From assembly GCA_017541565.1 (NCBI GenBank), contig JAFXYU010000300.1, forward strand, positions 1-8,493: a stretch of 8,493 nt of DNA. Reading direction: 5' to 3'. Position 1 is the stretch's first letter. Every line of letters begins with the position of its first letter. Source of the stretch: a bacterium. GTDB taxonomy: Bacteria > Cyanobacteriota > Vampirovibrionia > Gastranaerophilales > Gastranaerophilaceae. The notes beneath the pieces were generated by a model that saw only the letters and a list, made by a program, of their open reading frames with translations, did no database searches and had not been told where the DNA came from. Positions 1 through 6,295 of this stretch are shown here, piece by piece. The translations under genes were made by a program, and so were the position numbers.

Positions 1-24
1 CTATAAACTAATGAGGAGTAAAAA

Positions 25-1512
25 ATGCCAACATTTACAGCTTTTGGGAAAAATGATATTAGAGGAATATATGGAGAAGATGTTACGGAAGAACTTTTCT
101 ACTATACAGGACGCGGATTTGTACAATATTTGGTAAAAGAAGCGAATAGAATACCCTCTGAAATTTGGGTTACGGTATGCAGAGACGCAAGACTTCATTC
201 GCCTGCGCTTTCAAAATCTTTAATTGAAGGTATTCGTTCGTGCGGAGCAAATGTTGTTGATTTAGGTCTTGCGCCTACTCCTATCGGATATTATTCGGAA
301 GCGGCAGGCCTTCCTCATTATTTAACAAAGTATCTTCCCGTAACCGGAGCACTTATAATTACGGCAAGTCACAATCCGAGTCAGTATAACGGATTAAAAA
401 TGACATACGGAAAGCAGACTCTTGGGGAAGAACAAATAAAAGTTGTAAAAGAACTAACGGAAGAGGAATATAAATTGAATATTCCCCCGGTATCGGGCGG
501 TATTCTTGCTGAATATGACCTGATTCCTGATTACATCAATGATATGAAGGAGCGTTTCGGCAGAATCGGTGACGGCATAAAAGTTGTTGTAGACAGTGCA
601 AACGGAACCGGTGGTGTGGTTGGTCCGAAATTATATCGTGCATTGGGTTGTGAGGTTATAGAATTATATTCGCTTCCCGATGGAAGATTTCCGCACCATC
701 ATCCGAACCCCAGTGATGAAAAAACGCTTACGGATTTGAAAAAAGCCGTTGTTGCCAATAATGCAGATATAGGAATTGCTTATGACGGCGACAGTGACAG
801 AATAGGTGTTGTAACTCCTGACGGAAATTCGCTAACGGGTGATAAATTGCTTTTGATTTATGCGGAAGATGTTATTAAAGAGTATGCAAAAAAAGAAATA
901 AAACCTTCAATTGTATCCGAAGTTAAGTGTTCTCAAGTGTTGTACGACACAATAAATCAAATGGGCGGAATTGCCATTATGGCAAAAACCGGACATGGTT
1001 ATATAAAGGCTAAAATGCGCGAAACCGGTGCTGTTCTGGCGGGTGAAATGAGCGGACATACGTTTTTCAAAGACCGTTACTATGGTTTTGACGATGCCAT
1101 ATATGCAGGATGCAGAATTATAGAGATTATTGCAAATAAAAAACGTCAAAATTCAGATTTTAGGATTACCGATATGTTAAAACCTTTTGATGCTATGTAT
1201 TCATCAAAAGAAGTCAGACTTCCGTGCCCTAATTCTTTGAAGAAGATTACGCTTGATGAATTTCAGGCAGTTATAGCAAAAACTCCGGATTTCTTTGGTG
1301 CGGAAATAAAGGACATTATAACTATTGACGGTATGAGAATAGTTTTTGGCGGAGACCATAAAGGATTTGCGCTGATAAGACAAAGTAATACCGAACCGGT
1401 GTTTACACTTCGTTTTGAAGCGGAAAATAAAGAACAGGCTGAAAAATACGAAGAAAAAATGGTTAATAAGTTGCTCGAAATCGTTCAGGAAAAATCAAAA
1501 ACATCGGTTTAG
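25..1512 (+). CDS. Phosphomannomutase / phosphoglucomutase (alpha-D-phosphohexomutase family)
   Basis: This cytosolic enzyme of 495 residues interconverts hexose 6-phosphates and 1-phosphates, feeding glycogen or nucleotide-sugar synthesis. All four family signatures are visible in order. The catalytic phosphoserine loop is TASHNP (113-118, Ser115). The Mg2+ loop is DGDSDR (254-259). The sugar-specificity loop is GEMSGH (340-345). The phosphate-binding loop is RQSNTEP (452-458). The GEMSGH form is typical of the dual-specificity PMM/PGM (AlgC/ManB-like) branch, so phosphoglucomutase activity is likely as well; the preferred substrate cannot be settled from sequence. The length is normal to slightly long for the family. 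The start is supported by AGGAG at 14-18 with a 6-base spacer. Its stop overlaps that of the convergent histidine kinase by 4 bases, with no terminator between them. Upstream context is outside the window. Confidence 0.93.
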   Translation: MPTFTAFGKNDIRGIYGEDVTEELFYYTGRGFVQYLVKEANRIPSEIWVTVCRDARLHSPALSKSLIEGIRSCGANVVDLGLAPTPIGYYSEAAGLPHYLTKYLPVTGALIITASHNPSQYNGLKMTYGKQTLGEEQIKVVKELTEEEYKLNIPPVSGGILAEYDLIPDYINDMKERFGRIGDGIKVVVDSANGTGGVVGPKLYRALGCEVIELYSLPDGRFPHHHPNPSDEKTLTDLKKAVVANNADIGIAYDGDSDRIGVVTPDGNSLTGDKLLLIYAEDVIKEYAKKEIKPSIVSEVKCSQVLYDTINQMGGIAIMAKTGHGYIKAKMRETGAVLAGEMSGHTFFKDRYYGFDDAIYAGCRIIEIIANKKRQNSDFRITDMLKPFDAMYSSKEVRLPCPNSLKKITLDEFQAVIAKTPDFFGAEIKDIITIDGMRIVFGGDHKGFALIRQSNTEPVFTLRFEAENKEQAEKYEEKMVNKLLEIVQEKSKTSV

Positions 1513-2276
1513 AAGGTAACGGTTCGTTCTGCATCTTTGTAAATGTCTGAATTTGGTATTTTGAAACCGAAAATATTTCTTTCGTTTTCAAAACTTTGGA
1601 CAAAAATAGTTCCGTTATGTGCTTCCACGATTTTTTTTGAGGTATAAAGACCAAGTCCTATGCCAAATTCGTGGTGTGCATTAGCATAGGAAATATACCT
1701 CGCAAAAATTTTTTTCTGCTTTTCCGGTTTTATGTACGGACTATTGTTTTCAAAACAAAAACAGGTATTTTCATCTTCGTTGTAAACACGAACTTTTATT
1801 ATGGAATTTCTGTATGCATACTTTATTCCGTTTGTTAAAAGGTTCATCACGACTCTTTTTAACTGAATTTTATCTCCCCATACAGTTTCCGTATTTGCAG
1901 AGTTTGTTACGGAAATATTTATCCCTTTTTCTTTTGCAAGAAAAACAACTTCATCAATGCATTCAACTGTTAAATCCGCTACAGAAACTCTTTCTTCCGA
2001 AAGTTTTATAACTCCTCTTTCTGTTCTATATGTTGCAAGAAGTGAACTTAGCATAGCATTCATGTATTTGCATGAATCTAAAACAATTTCCAGAATTTCT
2101 CTCTGTTTGGGTAAAATTTGTCCGAAACCGCCTTTTAAAAATAATTCCAATGCACGAATCTGTGCAATTGTAGAATTTTTTAGATCGTGACTTAAAGATG
2201 CGATAAAAGATTCAAGTTGGATTTCAAGGTTTTCGTCTTCTTTTTCTGTGCGTCCTGCCGGACCTGATATATTCAT
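1509..2276 (-). CDS. Cytosolic sensor histidine kinase without an obvious sensor domain
   Basis: This 255-residue protein has a HisKA-type dimerisation/phosphoacceptor segment with SLSHDLKN (His30) almost at the N-terminus, followed by a HATPase_c domain. The N box is NLLTN (145-149), the F box is KIFARYI (189-195) and the G2 box is GIGLGLY (205-211). No transmembrane segment or PAS/GAF domain precedes His30; only about 23 residues do, so the input signal must come from a partner or the cytosol. The G1 box is unusual: the expected DxGxG reads NNSPY (177-181), so the conserved Asp and both Gly are replaced. This may lower ATP affinity or mark a divergent subfamily. No response regulator lies in the window, so it is an orphan here. 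It is transcribed divergently from the glucokinase gene. The start is preceded by AAAAGGGA (2287-2294) at a rather long 10-base spacing. Confidence 0.88.
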   Translation of the reverse strand: MNISGPAGRTEKEDENLEIQLESFIASLSHDLKNSTIAQIRALELFLKGGFGQILPKQREILEIVLDSCKYMNAMLSSLLATYRTERGVIKLSEERVSVADLTVECIDEVVFLAKEKGINISVTNSANTETVWGDKIQLKRVVMNLLTNGIKYAYRNSIIKVRVYNEDENTCFCFENNSPYIKPEKQKKIFARYISYANAHHEFGIGLGLYTSKKIVEAHNGTIFVQSFENERNIFGFKIPNSDIYKDAERTVTF

Positions 2277-2380
2277 ATATTAACAATCCCTTTTAATAAT
2301 CAGATACTACAATAAAGATTTTTTTGTTTGTATTAGTCTTTTGGCTAGATTGCTTGCTTGTGGCATAAAAAATACCATTG

Positions 2381-2389
2381 TGTTATGAT
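2381..2389 (+). promoter_or_regulatory. Extended -10 promoter of the glucokinase gene
   Basis: TGTTATGAT reads as an extended -10 element: a TG dinucleotide, one base, then TATGAT at 2384-2389. No good -35 hexamer lies at the standard 17-base distance (TGGCAT), which fits an extended -10 promoter. Transcription would start near 2396, about 30 bases before the ATG at 2426. This is a pattern-based prediction. Confidence 0.5.
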
Positions 2390-2425
2390 TATAAGGCTGT
2401 TGTAGTAGAGGAAGGAGATTTATTA

Positions 2426-3370
2426 ATGGCACAACGAATAGGTGTTGACGTTGGCGGAACTAACGTTAAGATTGCGCTTGTTAGCGATAAAGGTAAAATA
2501 ATTTATTCAAATTCTATTCCGACAAGAGCGGAAATGGGGTATGAGTATACAGTTAACAGCATGAAGGATGCTATCAGAGATTTATTAAAAGAAACAAAGA
2601 TGAAACCATCCGATATAGAAAGTATCGGTTTCGGTTTTCCAGGGCAGATTGACTGCAAAAAGGGTGTGGTAAGACTCGCACCGAATATTCCGGGATGGGT
2701 AAATGTTCCGATTGCATCTATGATGGAAAAAGAATTTGGTATTCCGACAAGGGTCGATAATGATGTAAGAACGGCTGCGCTTGGTGAACTTAATTACGGA
2801 GCGGGAGTCGGGTGTGAAAACCTTGTATGTATAACAGTAGGAACAGGTATTGGTTCCGGACTTGTTGTTAACGGGAAACTTGTTCGAGGTGCAAATAATG
2901 CGGCAGGGGAACTGGGGCATATAAAATTAAATATGTCCGGCGGTCCGCTTTGCGGATGCGGTGACAGAGGATGCTTGGAAGCGTATGCTTCCGGCCCGAG
3001 TATTGTTGCTCTTGCAGAAGAATACATAAGAGGCGGCAAGTCCACCAAGTACAGAGAACTTGCAAATCCGGACATTACACCTTATATAGTTGCGGTAGCA
3101 GCAAAAGAAGGTGACCCTGTTGCACGTCAGATTTTCCGTATAATGGGTGAATATATCGGTATGGGGCTTACAAGTGTTGTAAACCTTCTTAATCCGGAAA
3201 AAATTATTATCGGGGGCGGTGTTGCGGAAGCAGGTGATATTTTGTTTGATCCGATTCGTGAGACCATTGCAAAACGCGCTATGACAATTCAAAGGGAAGT
3301 TGAAATTGTTCCTGCTCAACTTGGTAATACGGCAGGTGTTATCGGTGCAAGTTTGCTTATAAAGTCATAA
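2426..3370 (+). CDS. ROK-family glucokinase
   Basis: This cytosolic ATP-dependent sugar kinase has 314 residues, normal for ROK kinases. The N-terminal phosphate-binding motif is DVGGT (8-12). The sugar-binding and catalytic segment is DNDVRTAALGE, with Asp113 the expected catalytic base. GELGH (161-165) and the CGCGDRGCLE cluster (176-185) form the ROK zinc site (His165, Cys176, Cys178, Cys183). The absence of an N-terminal helix-turn-helix separates it from NagC/XylR-type ROK repressors. Glucose is the most likely substrate, but related kinases use fructose, N-acetylmannosamine or N-acetylglucosamine. The start at 2426 is chosen because GGAAGGAG lies just upstream (2410-2417); a longer in-frame reading from a TTG at 2378 would begin inside the predicted promoter. 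A strong terminator follows. With the nearby phosphoglucomutase and glycogen synthase it suggests glucose-to-glycogen metabolism. Confidence 0.9.
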   Translation: MAQRIGVDVGGTNVKIALVSDKGKIIYSNSIPTRAEMGYEYTVNSMKDAIRDLLKETKMKPSDIESIGFGFPGQIDCKKGVVRLAPNIPGWVNVPIASMMEKEFGIPTRVDNDVRTAALGELNYGAGVGCENLVCITVGTGIGSGLVVNGKLVRGANNAAGELGHIKLNMSGGPLCGCGDRGCLEAYASGPSIVALAEEYIRGGKSTKYRELANPDITPYIVAVAAKEGDPVARQIFRIMGEYIGMGLTSVVNLLNPEKIIIGGGVAEAGDILFDPIRETIAKRAMTIQREVEIVPAQLGNTAGVIGASLLIKS

Positions 3371-3386
3371 GAACATTAAAGATAAT

Positions 3387-3422
3387 AAAAAAGCGGGCGG
3401 CATTTATGCCGCCCGCTTTTTT
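3387..3422. terminator. Bidirectional intrinsic terminator between glucokinase and lytic transglycosylase
   Basis: An 11-base-pair GC-rich stem, GCGGGCGGCAT (3393-3403) with ATGCCGCCCGC (3406-3416), is flanked by six A on the left (3387-3392) and six T on the right (3417-3422). It therefore gives a hairpin plus U-tract on both strands. It lies about 20 bases after each of the two convergent stop codons and can end both transcripts. Confidence 0.95.
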
Positions 3423-3436
3423 ATACTAAATAAATC

Positions 3437-4048
3437 TTATAATATTTCCATAACCGGTTCCGATTGCTTGATTTCTGGAATTTCGTTTAGTCTTGGAAGT
3501 TCAAGCGGATTTGGTGTGTTTTGTAATTCAGTTCCTCTTTCCGGCAGCGGCGATTTTGCTGATGTTACTTTGACTATTGCCGGATCAGGGTTTTTCTTTT
3601 GCCTGTTATATTCAAGCATAATCTGATTTACAAATCTTCTTGTTTCGCTATATGGCGGAATTTGTCCGCCGTATCTTTTAACATTTCCCGGTCCTGCATT
3701 GTATGCTGCAAGTGCAAGTTCTGTTGAACCGAACATCTTGTACATAAGTTTGTAGTATGCAAGTCCCGCTTTTATATTTTCATTTAGGTAATAAGCGTTA
3801 TATCCCATTCTGTTTGCTGTTGACGGGAGCAACTGAAACACTCCGACTGCACCGTGAACACTTCTCAATTCGTGTCTGAAACCGGATTCTTTTTTTGCTA
3901 TACTTAGGGCCAGTGCCGGATCTACATTCATCTCGATTGAATGTTTAACGATAGTTTCTTTGACTACGTTTTCCGGAGTTGCAGCTTGAACGCGTACGCA
4001 TAGTATTGTTAACAATGCAATAGTTGTTAAGACTGTTTTTCTAATCAT
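3437..4048 (-). CDS. Secreted SLT-family lytic transglycosylase (goose-lysozyme-like fold)
   Basis: This 203-residue protein cleaves the MurNAc-GlcNAc bond of peptidoglycan. Residues 1-22 form a signal peptide: IRK at the start, a hydrophobic core at about 5-18 and a plausible VQA cleavage site. The SLT domain covers about 35-150. It holds the catalytic Glu54 in KKESGF, the substrate-groove motif GAVGVFQLLPSTA (66-78, the usual GxxGLMQLMPxTA) and AYNAGPGNV (115-123). The tail from about 155 is proline-rich and low in complexity, perhaps a periplasmic linker. LTILC in the leader resembles a lipobox only weakly (Leu before Cys), so export by signal peptidase I is preferred. AAGAGG at 4055-4060 with a 6-base spacer supports the start. 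The gene has a long, apparently structured 5' leader and ends at the shared bidirectional terminator. Confidence 0.92.
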   Translation of the reverse strand: MIRKTVLTTIALLTILCVRVQAATPENVVKETIVKHSIEMNVDPALALSIAKKESGFRHELRSVHGAVGVFQLLPSTANRMGYNAYYLNENIKAGLAYYKLMYKMFGSTELALAAYNAGPGNVKRYGGQIPPYSETRRFVNQIMLEYNRQKKNPDPAIVKVTSAKSPLPERGTELQNTPNPLELPRLNEIPEIKQSEPVMEIL

Positions 4049-4230
4049 TGAAATCCTCTTACTTACTTGTAAATTGATTTCTGTATACTATTCTAAAAAT
4101 CCTCCCTACGGTTTCACTTTGTTCTCGTTTGGTATCCTCTTGCAGCGTCTTTCCTAAATTCTTTTTTTACCTTATGCCTAAGAACTTGTTAGGCGACTGT
4201 CTGCAGGTTTCCTCCGCACTCCGGTTTGGA
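4049..4230 (-). ncRNA. Candidate structured 5' leader RNA of the lytic transglycosylase gene
   Basis: The 274-base gap (4049-4322) upstream of the transglycosylase holds no convincing ORF, but its minus-strand transcript can form nested stems. From outside in: UGCGG (4214-4218) with CCGUA (4107-4111); CCU (4205-4207) with AGG (4136-4138); GCAG (4201-4204) with CUGC (4142-4145); GUC (4195-4197) with GAC (4147-4149). A perfect 6-base-pair apical hairpin, GCCUAA (4189-4194) with UUAGGC (4176-4181), has a 7-base loop. The G/C content is higher than in typical spacers here. Two strong Shine-Dalgarno-like GGAGG runs (4211-4215 and 4101-4105) are not followed by a start codon, so they may be structural. 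It does not match the riboswitch signatures I could recall (see rejected items). It could be a cis-regulatory RNA or riboswitch controlling a cell-wall hydrolase; fold and function are inference. Confidence 0.4.
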
Positions 4231-4236
4231 TAAATA

Positions 4237-4242
4237 ATTATA
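4237..4242 (-). promoter_or_regulatory. Candidate -10 box for the transglycosylase leader transcript
   Basis: A perfect TATAAT on the minus strand would place the transcription start near 4230, directly at the 5' edge of the foldable leader. The best -35 candidate is TTAACA (4263-4268), but its 20-base spacing is too long to be ideal. A second possible promoter lies upstream: TTGAAA (4285-4290), 17 bases, TAACAT (4262-4267). Confidence 0.4.
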
Positions 4243-4322
4243 CAGAAAATATGTCCCCCTAATGTTAACTTAAACAATAAAATTTTTCAACCCTTTTGTT
4301 GTAATCTTTACACTTAATCGCT

Positions 4323-4658
4323 CTAATCCGCTAATAACGTAAAATTTCTCTTAACAATTCTTCTTTTGCTTGCCAAAAAATCAAGTTCTGAAACGTATAA
4401 GTTAATATTTTTATCAATATTCATAAAAGTCAAAAGTGCAAAAATATCGGAAGGAATGTTGAAGAGACTGATGTTTTTTGTGTTTATAACCGTATCAATA
4501 AAATCTACAGTACACTCTTTTACATAGGATAAATCAATACCCACTGGCATTTCCCCTGCTGCCAGAACCTCTTCTTTAAGCCTTTGTGTTTCCCTTTCAT
4601 CGAGTTTTGGTGTTAGCGGGGTAATTATATAGTTATTATTTGACACATTAACTTCCAT
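4323..4658 (-). CDS. Small STAS-domain-like protein
   Basis: This 111-residue soluble protein has no signal peptide or membrane segment. Its layout resembles a single STAS domain (anti-anti-sigma type): a first strand YIITPLTPKL (10-19), a helix rich in E/K/R (20-34), a core strand ending in DLSYV (42-46), a segment with DFIDTV (52-57), then ISLFNIPSDIFALLTFMNI, the expected strand-helix of the second half. The serine that is phosphorylated in SpoIIAA-like proteins is not clearly in place; D52, D55 and T56 lie near it, so phospho-switching may be lost or altered. The basic C-terminus has KRRIVKRNF. It may take part in partner-switching regulation, but no anti-sigma kinase is adjacent; the histidine kinase 2 kb away is a conceivable but unsupported partner. 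The Shine-Dalgarno before the ATG is weak. It lies upstream of, and on the same strand as, the transglycosylase. Confidence 0.6.
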   Translation of the reverse strand: MEVNVSNNNYIITPLTPKLDERETQRLKEEVLAAGEMPVGIDLSYVKECTVDFIDTVINTKNISLFNIPSDIFALLTFMNIDKNINLYVSELDFLASKRRIVKRNFTLLAD

Positions 4659-4747
4659 ACTAACATCTTATAAGATTTTTTTGTTAATTATAATTACCAA
4701 AAATTATGAAGATTCTCATACTTTGGTCTGAGTGTTTTTGACTAATA

Positions 4748-4776
4748 TTGAAAAACGGATATTTCCGTTTTATAAT
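4748..4776 (+). promoter_or_regulatory. Sigma70-type promoter of glgA
   Basis: TTGAAA (-35, 4748-4753) is followed by exactly 17 bases and then TATAAT (-10, 4771-4776), a near-consensus promoter. Transcription should start near 4783, giving a leader of about 28 bases before the glgA ATG. It is the best promoter in the window and overlaps two inverted repeats, which suggests repression or activation at this site. Confidence 0.8.
4752..4771. promoter_or_regulatory. Perfect inverted repeat in the glgA promoter spacer (candidate operator)
   Basis: AAAACGGA (4752-4759) and TCCGTTTT (4764-4771) are perfect 8-base arms around TATT. The repeat fills the spacer between the -35 and -10 boxes, where a bound dimeric regulator would block or remodel RNA polymerase binding. 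The regulator is unknown. It lacks the GC-rich stem of a terminator. Confidence 0.6.
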
Positions 4777-4795
4777 ACGGTCATTGATTGACCGT
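4777..4795. promoter_or_regulatory. Second inverted repeat spanning the predicted glgA transcription start (candidate operator)
   Basis: ACGGTCA (4777-4783) and TGACCGT (4789-4795) are perfect 7-base arms around TTGAT. It begins immediately after the -10 box. The predicted start near 4783 falls inside it, so most of the left arm would not be transcribed. A DNA-binding site is therefore more likely than an RNA hairpin. It shares the ACGG...CCGT ends with the neighbouring repeat but has a different internal spacing. Confidence 0.5.
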
Positions 4796-4810
4796 TAATA
4801 AGGAGTTTTT

Positions 4811-6250
4811 ATGAAAATATTATTTGCAGCCTCGGAAGTTTCACCTTTTTCAAAAGCAGGCGGTTTGTCTGATGTTGTCGGAAGTTTGCCAAAGTGGCTT
4901 GAAAAAGATGCCGAGATTGCAATATTTACTCCGCTTCACGGGTGTATTGATTATAATAAATGGGGACTTAAAGAACTTGAGAACTCCGAAATGAGGATTT
5001 CATTCGGCACTTGTCCTCAAAGATTTAAACTCCATATGGCTAAACTTCCGGGAACGGATATAAATGTGTTTTTTGTACAAAACGATTGGTATTTTTCCTG
5101 TTTTAAAGAGGTTTATCCGAGATGGTTAGATCCGAGATACGAACACGAAAGATACATTGCATTTTCGCTTGCGACATTAGAGTATGCAAAACAACTAAAT
5201 TTCAGGGCGGACATTATCCACTCTAATGATTGGCATACTGCAATGATTCCTTTATATATAAAAGCAAACTATAAATTTGATGAATTTTGGTCAAAAACCA
5301 AGAATGTATTTGAGATACACAATCTTGCTTATCAGGGTGTTTGGTTTGAGGACATTTTGGACTTTGCCAATATGAGAAAAGATATTGTCTTCAACGAATG
5401 GGGATGCGAACACTATGGGCGTGTAAACTGGATGAAGGGTGCAATAAATTATTCCGACAAGGTTGTTGCTGTTTCACCAAATTATGCAAGAGAAATTTTG
5501 ACAGGTGAGTATGGTGAGGGTATGGATTATACACTGAGAGGTCATACAGGAAAACTCGTTGGTATAGTGAACGGTATCGACTATGATGCATTTAACCCTA
5601 AAACCGATAAGAATTTGGTTAAAAATTACGATAAGAAGACGTTGAAGAACAAAGAAATCTGTAAAAAACACATTTTGGAATATTTTGGTTTGAAATATAA
5701 TCCTGACAGACCATTGATTGCAATGATTTCGCGTCTTGTTGATCAGAAGGGGTTGGATTTAATCAGGCAGGTTGAAAACGATTTAAAATACTTAAATGCA
5801 GATTTTATTTTCTTGGGAACAGGAGATAAATCTTATGAAAATCTGTTTATATGGTTATCAAACAATACTCCGAATATTCGTGCTTATGTAGGATACAGGG
5901 GGGATTTGGCTAATCAGATTTATGCAGGAAGTGATTTCTTCCTAATGCCTTCAAAGTTTGAACCTTGCGGACTTTCTCAATTGATTGCAATGAGATTCGG
6001 TTCACTTCCTATTGTTCGAGCAACGGGCGGATTGGAAGATACTGTTATCGGGTATCCTCTGGATAACTCTAACGGCTTTAAGTTCTGGGGTTATGACGGC
6101 TGGGCTATGAAGGATGCAATTATTTGCGCTATGTATGTATATCATGATAAATACACTTTCAATGCGATGAGAAATTCGGCAATGAGTGCTGATTTTAGTT
6201 GGAAGGAAAGTGCCAAAAAATACTTAGAAATGTATAAAAGTTTGGTTTGA
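4811..6250 (+). CDS. glgA: Glycogen synthase, ADP-glucose type (GT5 family)
   Basis: This cytosolic glucosyltransferase extends alpha-1,4-glucan chains from an NDP-glucose donor, usually ADP-glucose in this bacterial family. It has 479 residues, matching the standard GlgA length of about 477. The N-terminal GT5 domain opens with SPFSKAGGLSDVVGSLP, carrying the KxGGL donor-binding motif at Lys15-Leu19. The family segments HSNDWHTAMIPLY, EIHNLAYQG and VVAVSPNYAREI follow. The C-terminal Rossmann domain has MISRLVDQKGLDL and the nucleotide-binding FEPCGLSQL segment (Glu384). The domain order is complete and no key motif is missing. AAGGAG at 4800-4805 fixes the start. Transcription is likely controlled through the palindromes around its promoter. 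No terminator is seen before the small gene 45 bases downstream, so the two may be cotranscribed. Partner genes glgC and glgB are not in the window. Confidence 0.95.
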   Translation: MKILFAASEVSPFSKAGGLSDVVGSLPKWLEKDAEIAIFTPLHGCIDYNKWGLKELENSEMRISFGTCPQRFKLHMAKLPGTDINVFFVQNDWYFSCFKEVYPRWLDPRYEHERYIAFSLATLEYAKQLNFRADIIHSNDWHTAMIPLYIKANYKFDEFWSKTKNVFEIHNLAYQGVWFEDILDFANMRKDIVFNEWGCEHYGRVNWMKGAINYSDKVVAVSPNYAREILTGEYGEGMDYTLRGHTGKLVGIVNGIDYDAFNPKTDKNLVKNYDKKTLKNKEICKKHILEYFGLKYNPDRPLIAMISRLVDQKGLDLIRQVENDLKYLNADFIFLGTGDKSYENLFIWLSNNTPNIRAYVGYRGDLANQIYAGSDFFLMPSKFEPCGLSQLIAMRFGSLPIVRATGGLEDTVIGYPLDNSNGFKFWGYDGWAMKDAIICAMYVYHDKYTFNAMRNSAMSADFSWKESAKKYLEMYKSLV

Positions 6251-6295
6251 CAACATTAATTACGCATGATAAATTAATGGAAAAAGGGGTATATA

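Noticed and set aside
2378..2425. Longer glucokinase start at a TTG (2378), adding 16 residues
   Set aside because: The added codons lie within the predicted extended -10 element and before its transcription start. The ATG at 2426 has a strong Shine-Dalgarno and matches the normal ROK N-terminus.
2585..3319. Several minus-strand ORFs over the glucokinase gene
   Set aside because: They overlap a clearly conserved ROK gene, show no domain-like sequence and have no good ribosome binding sites.
3982..4048. Lipoprotein signal (LTILC) in the transglycosylase
   Set aside because: The residue before Cys is Leu, not Gly/Ala/Ser, and the Cys sits inside the hydrophobic core; VQA cleavage fits better.
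4100..4125. TPP riboswitch ending (CCGTAGGGA resembles CGTAGGGAA)
   Set aside because: The required CUGAGA and the second conserved core of the TPP aptamer are absent.
4049..4230. c-di-AMP (ydaO) riboswitch upstream of the transglycosylase
   Set aside because: CGGAGGAAACC and GGAUACC look vaguely similar, but the leader has no CUCCG partner for CGGAG and no CAGCUAAC signature in the right order.
4777..4795. RNA hairpin in the glgA 5' untranslated region
   Set aside because: The predicted start site near 4783 falls inside the repeat, so the left arm would be mostly untranscribed; a DNA operator is a better reading.
6251..6295. Possible terminator between glgA and the 131-residue gene
   Set aside because: Only a weak AT-rich inverted repeat (ATTAATTA...TAAATTAAT) without a GC stem or T-run is present.
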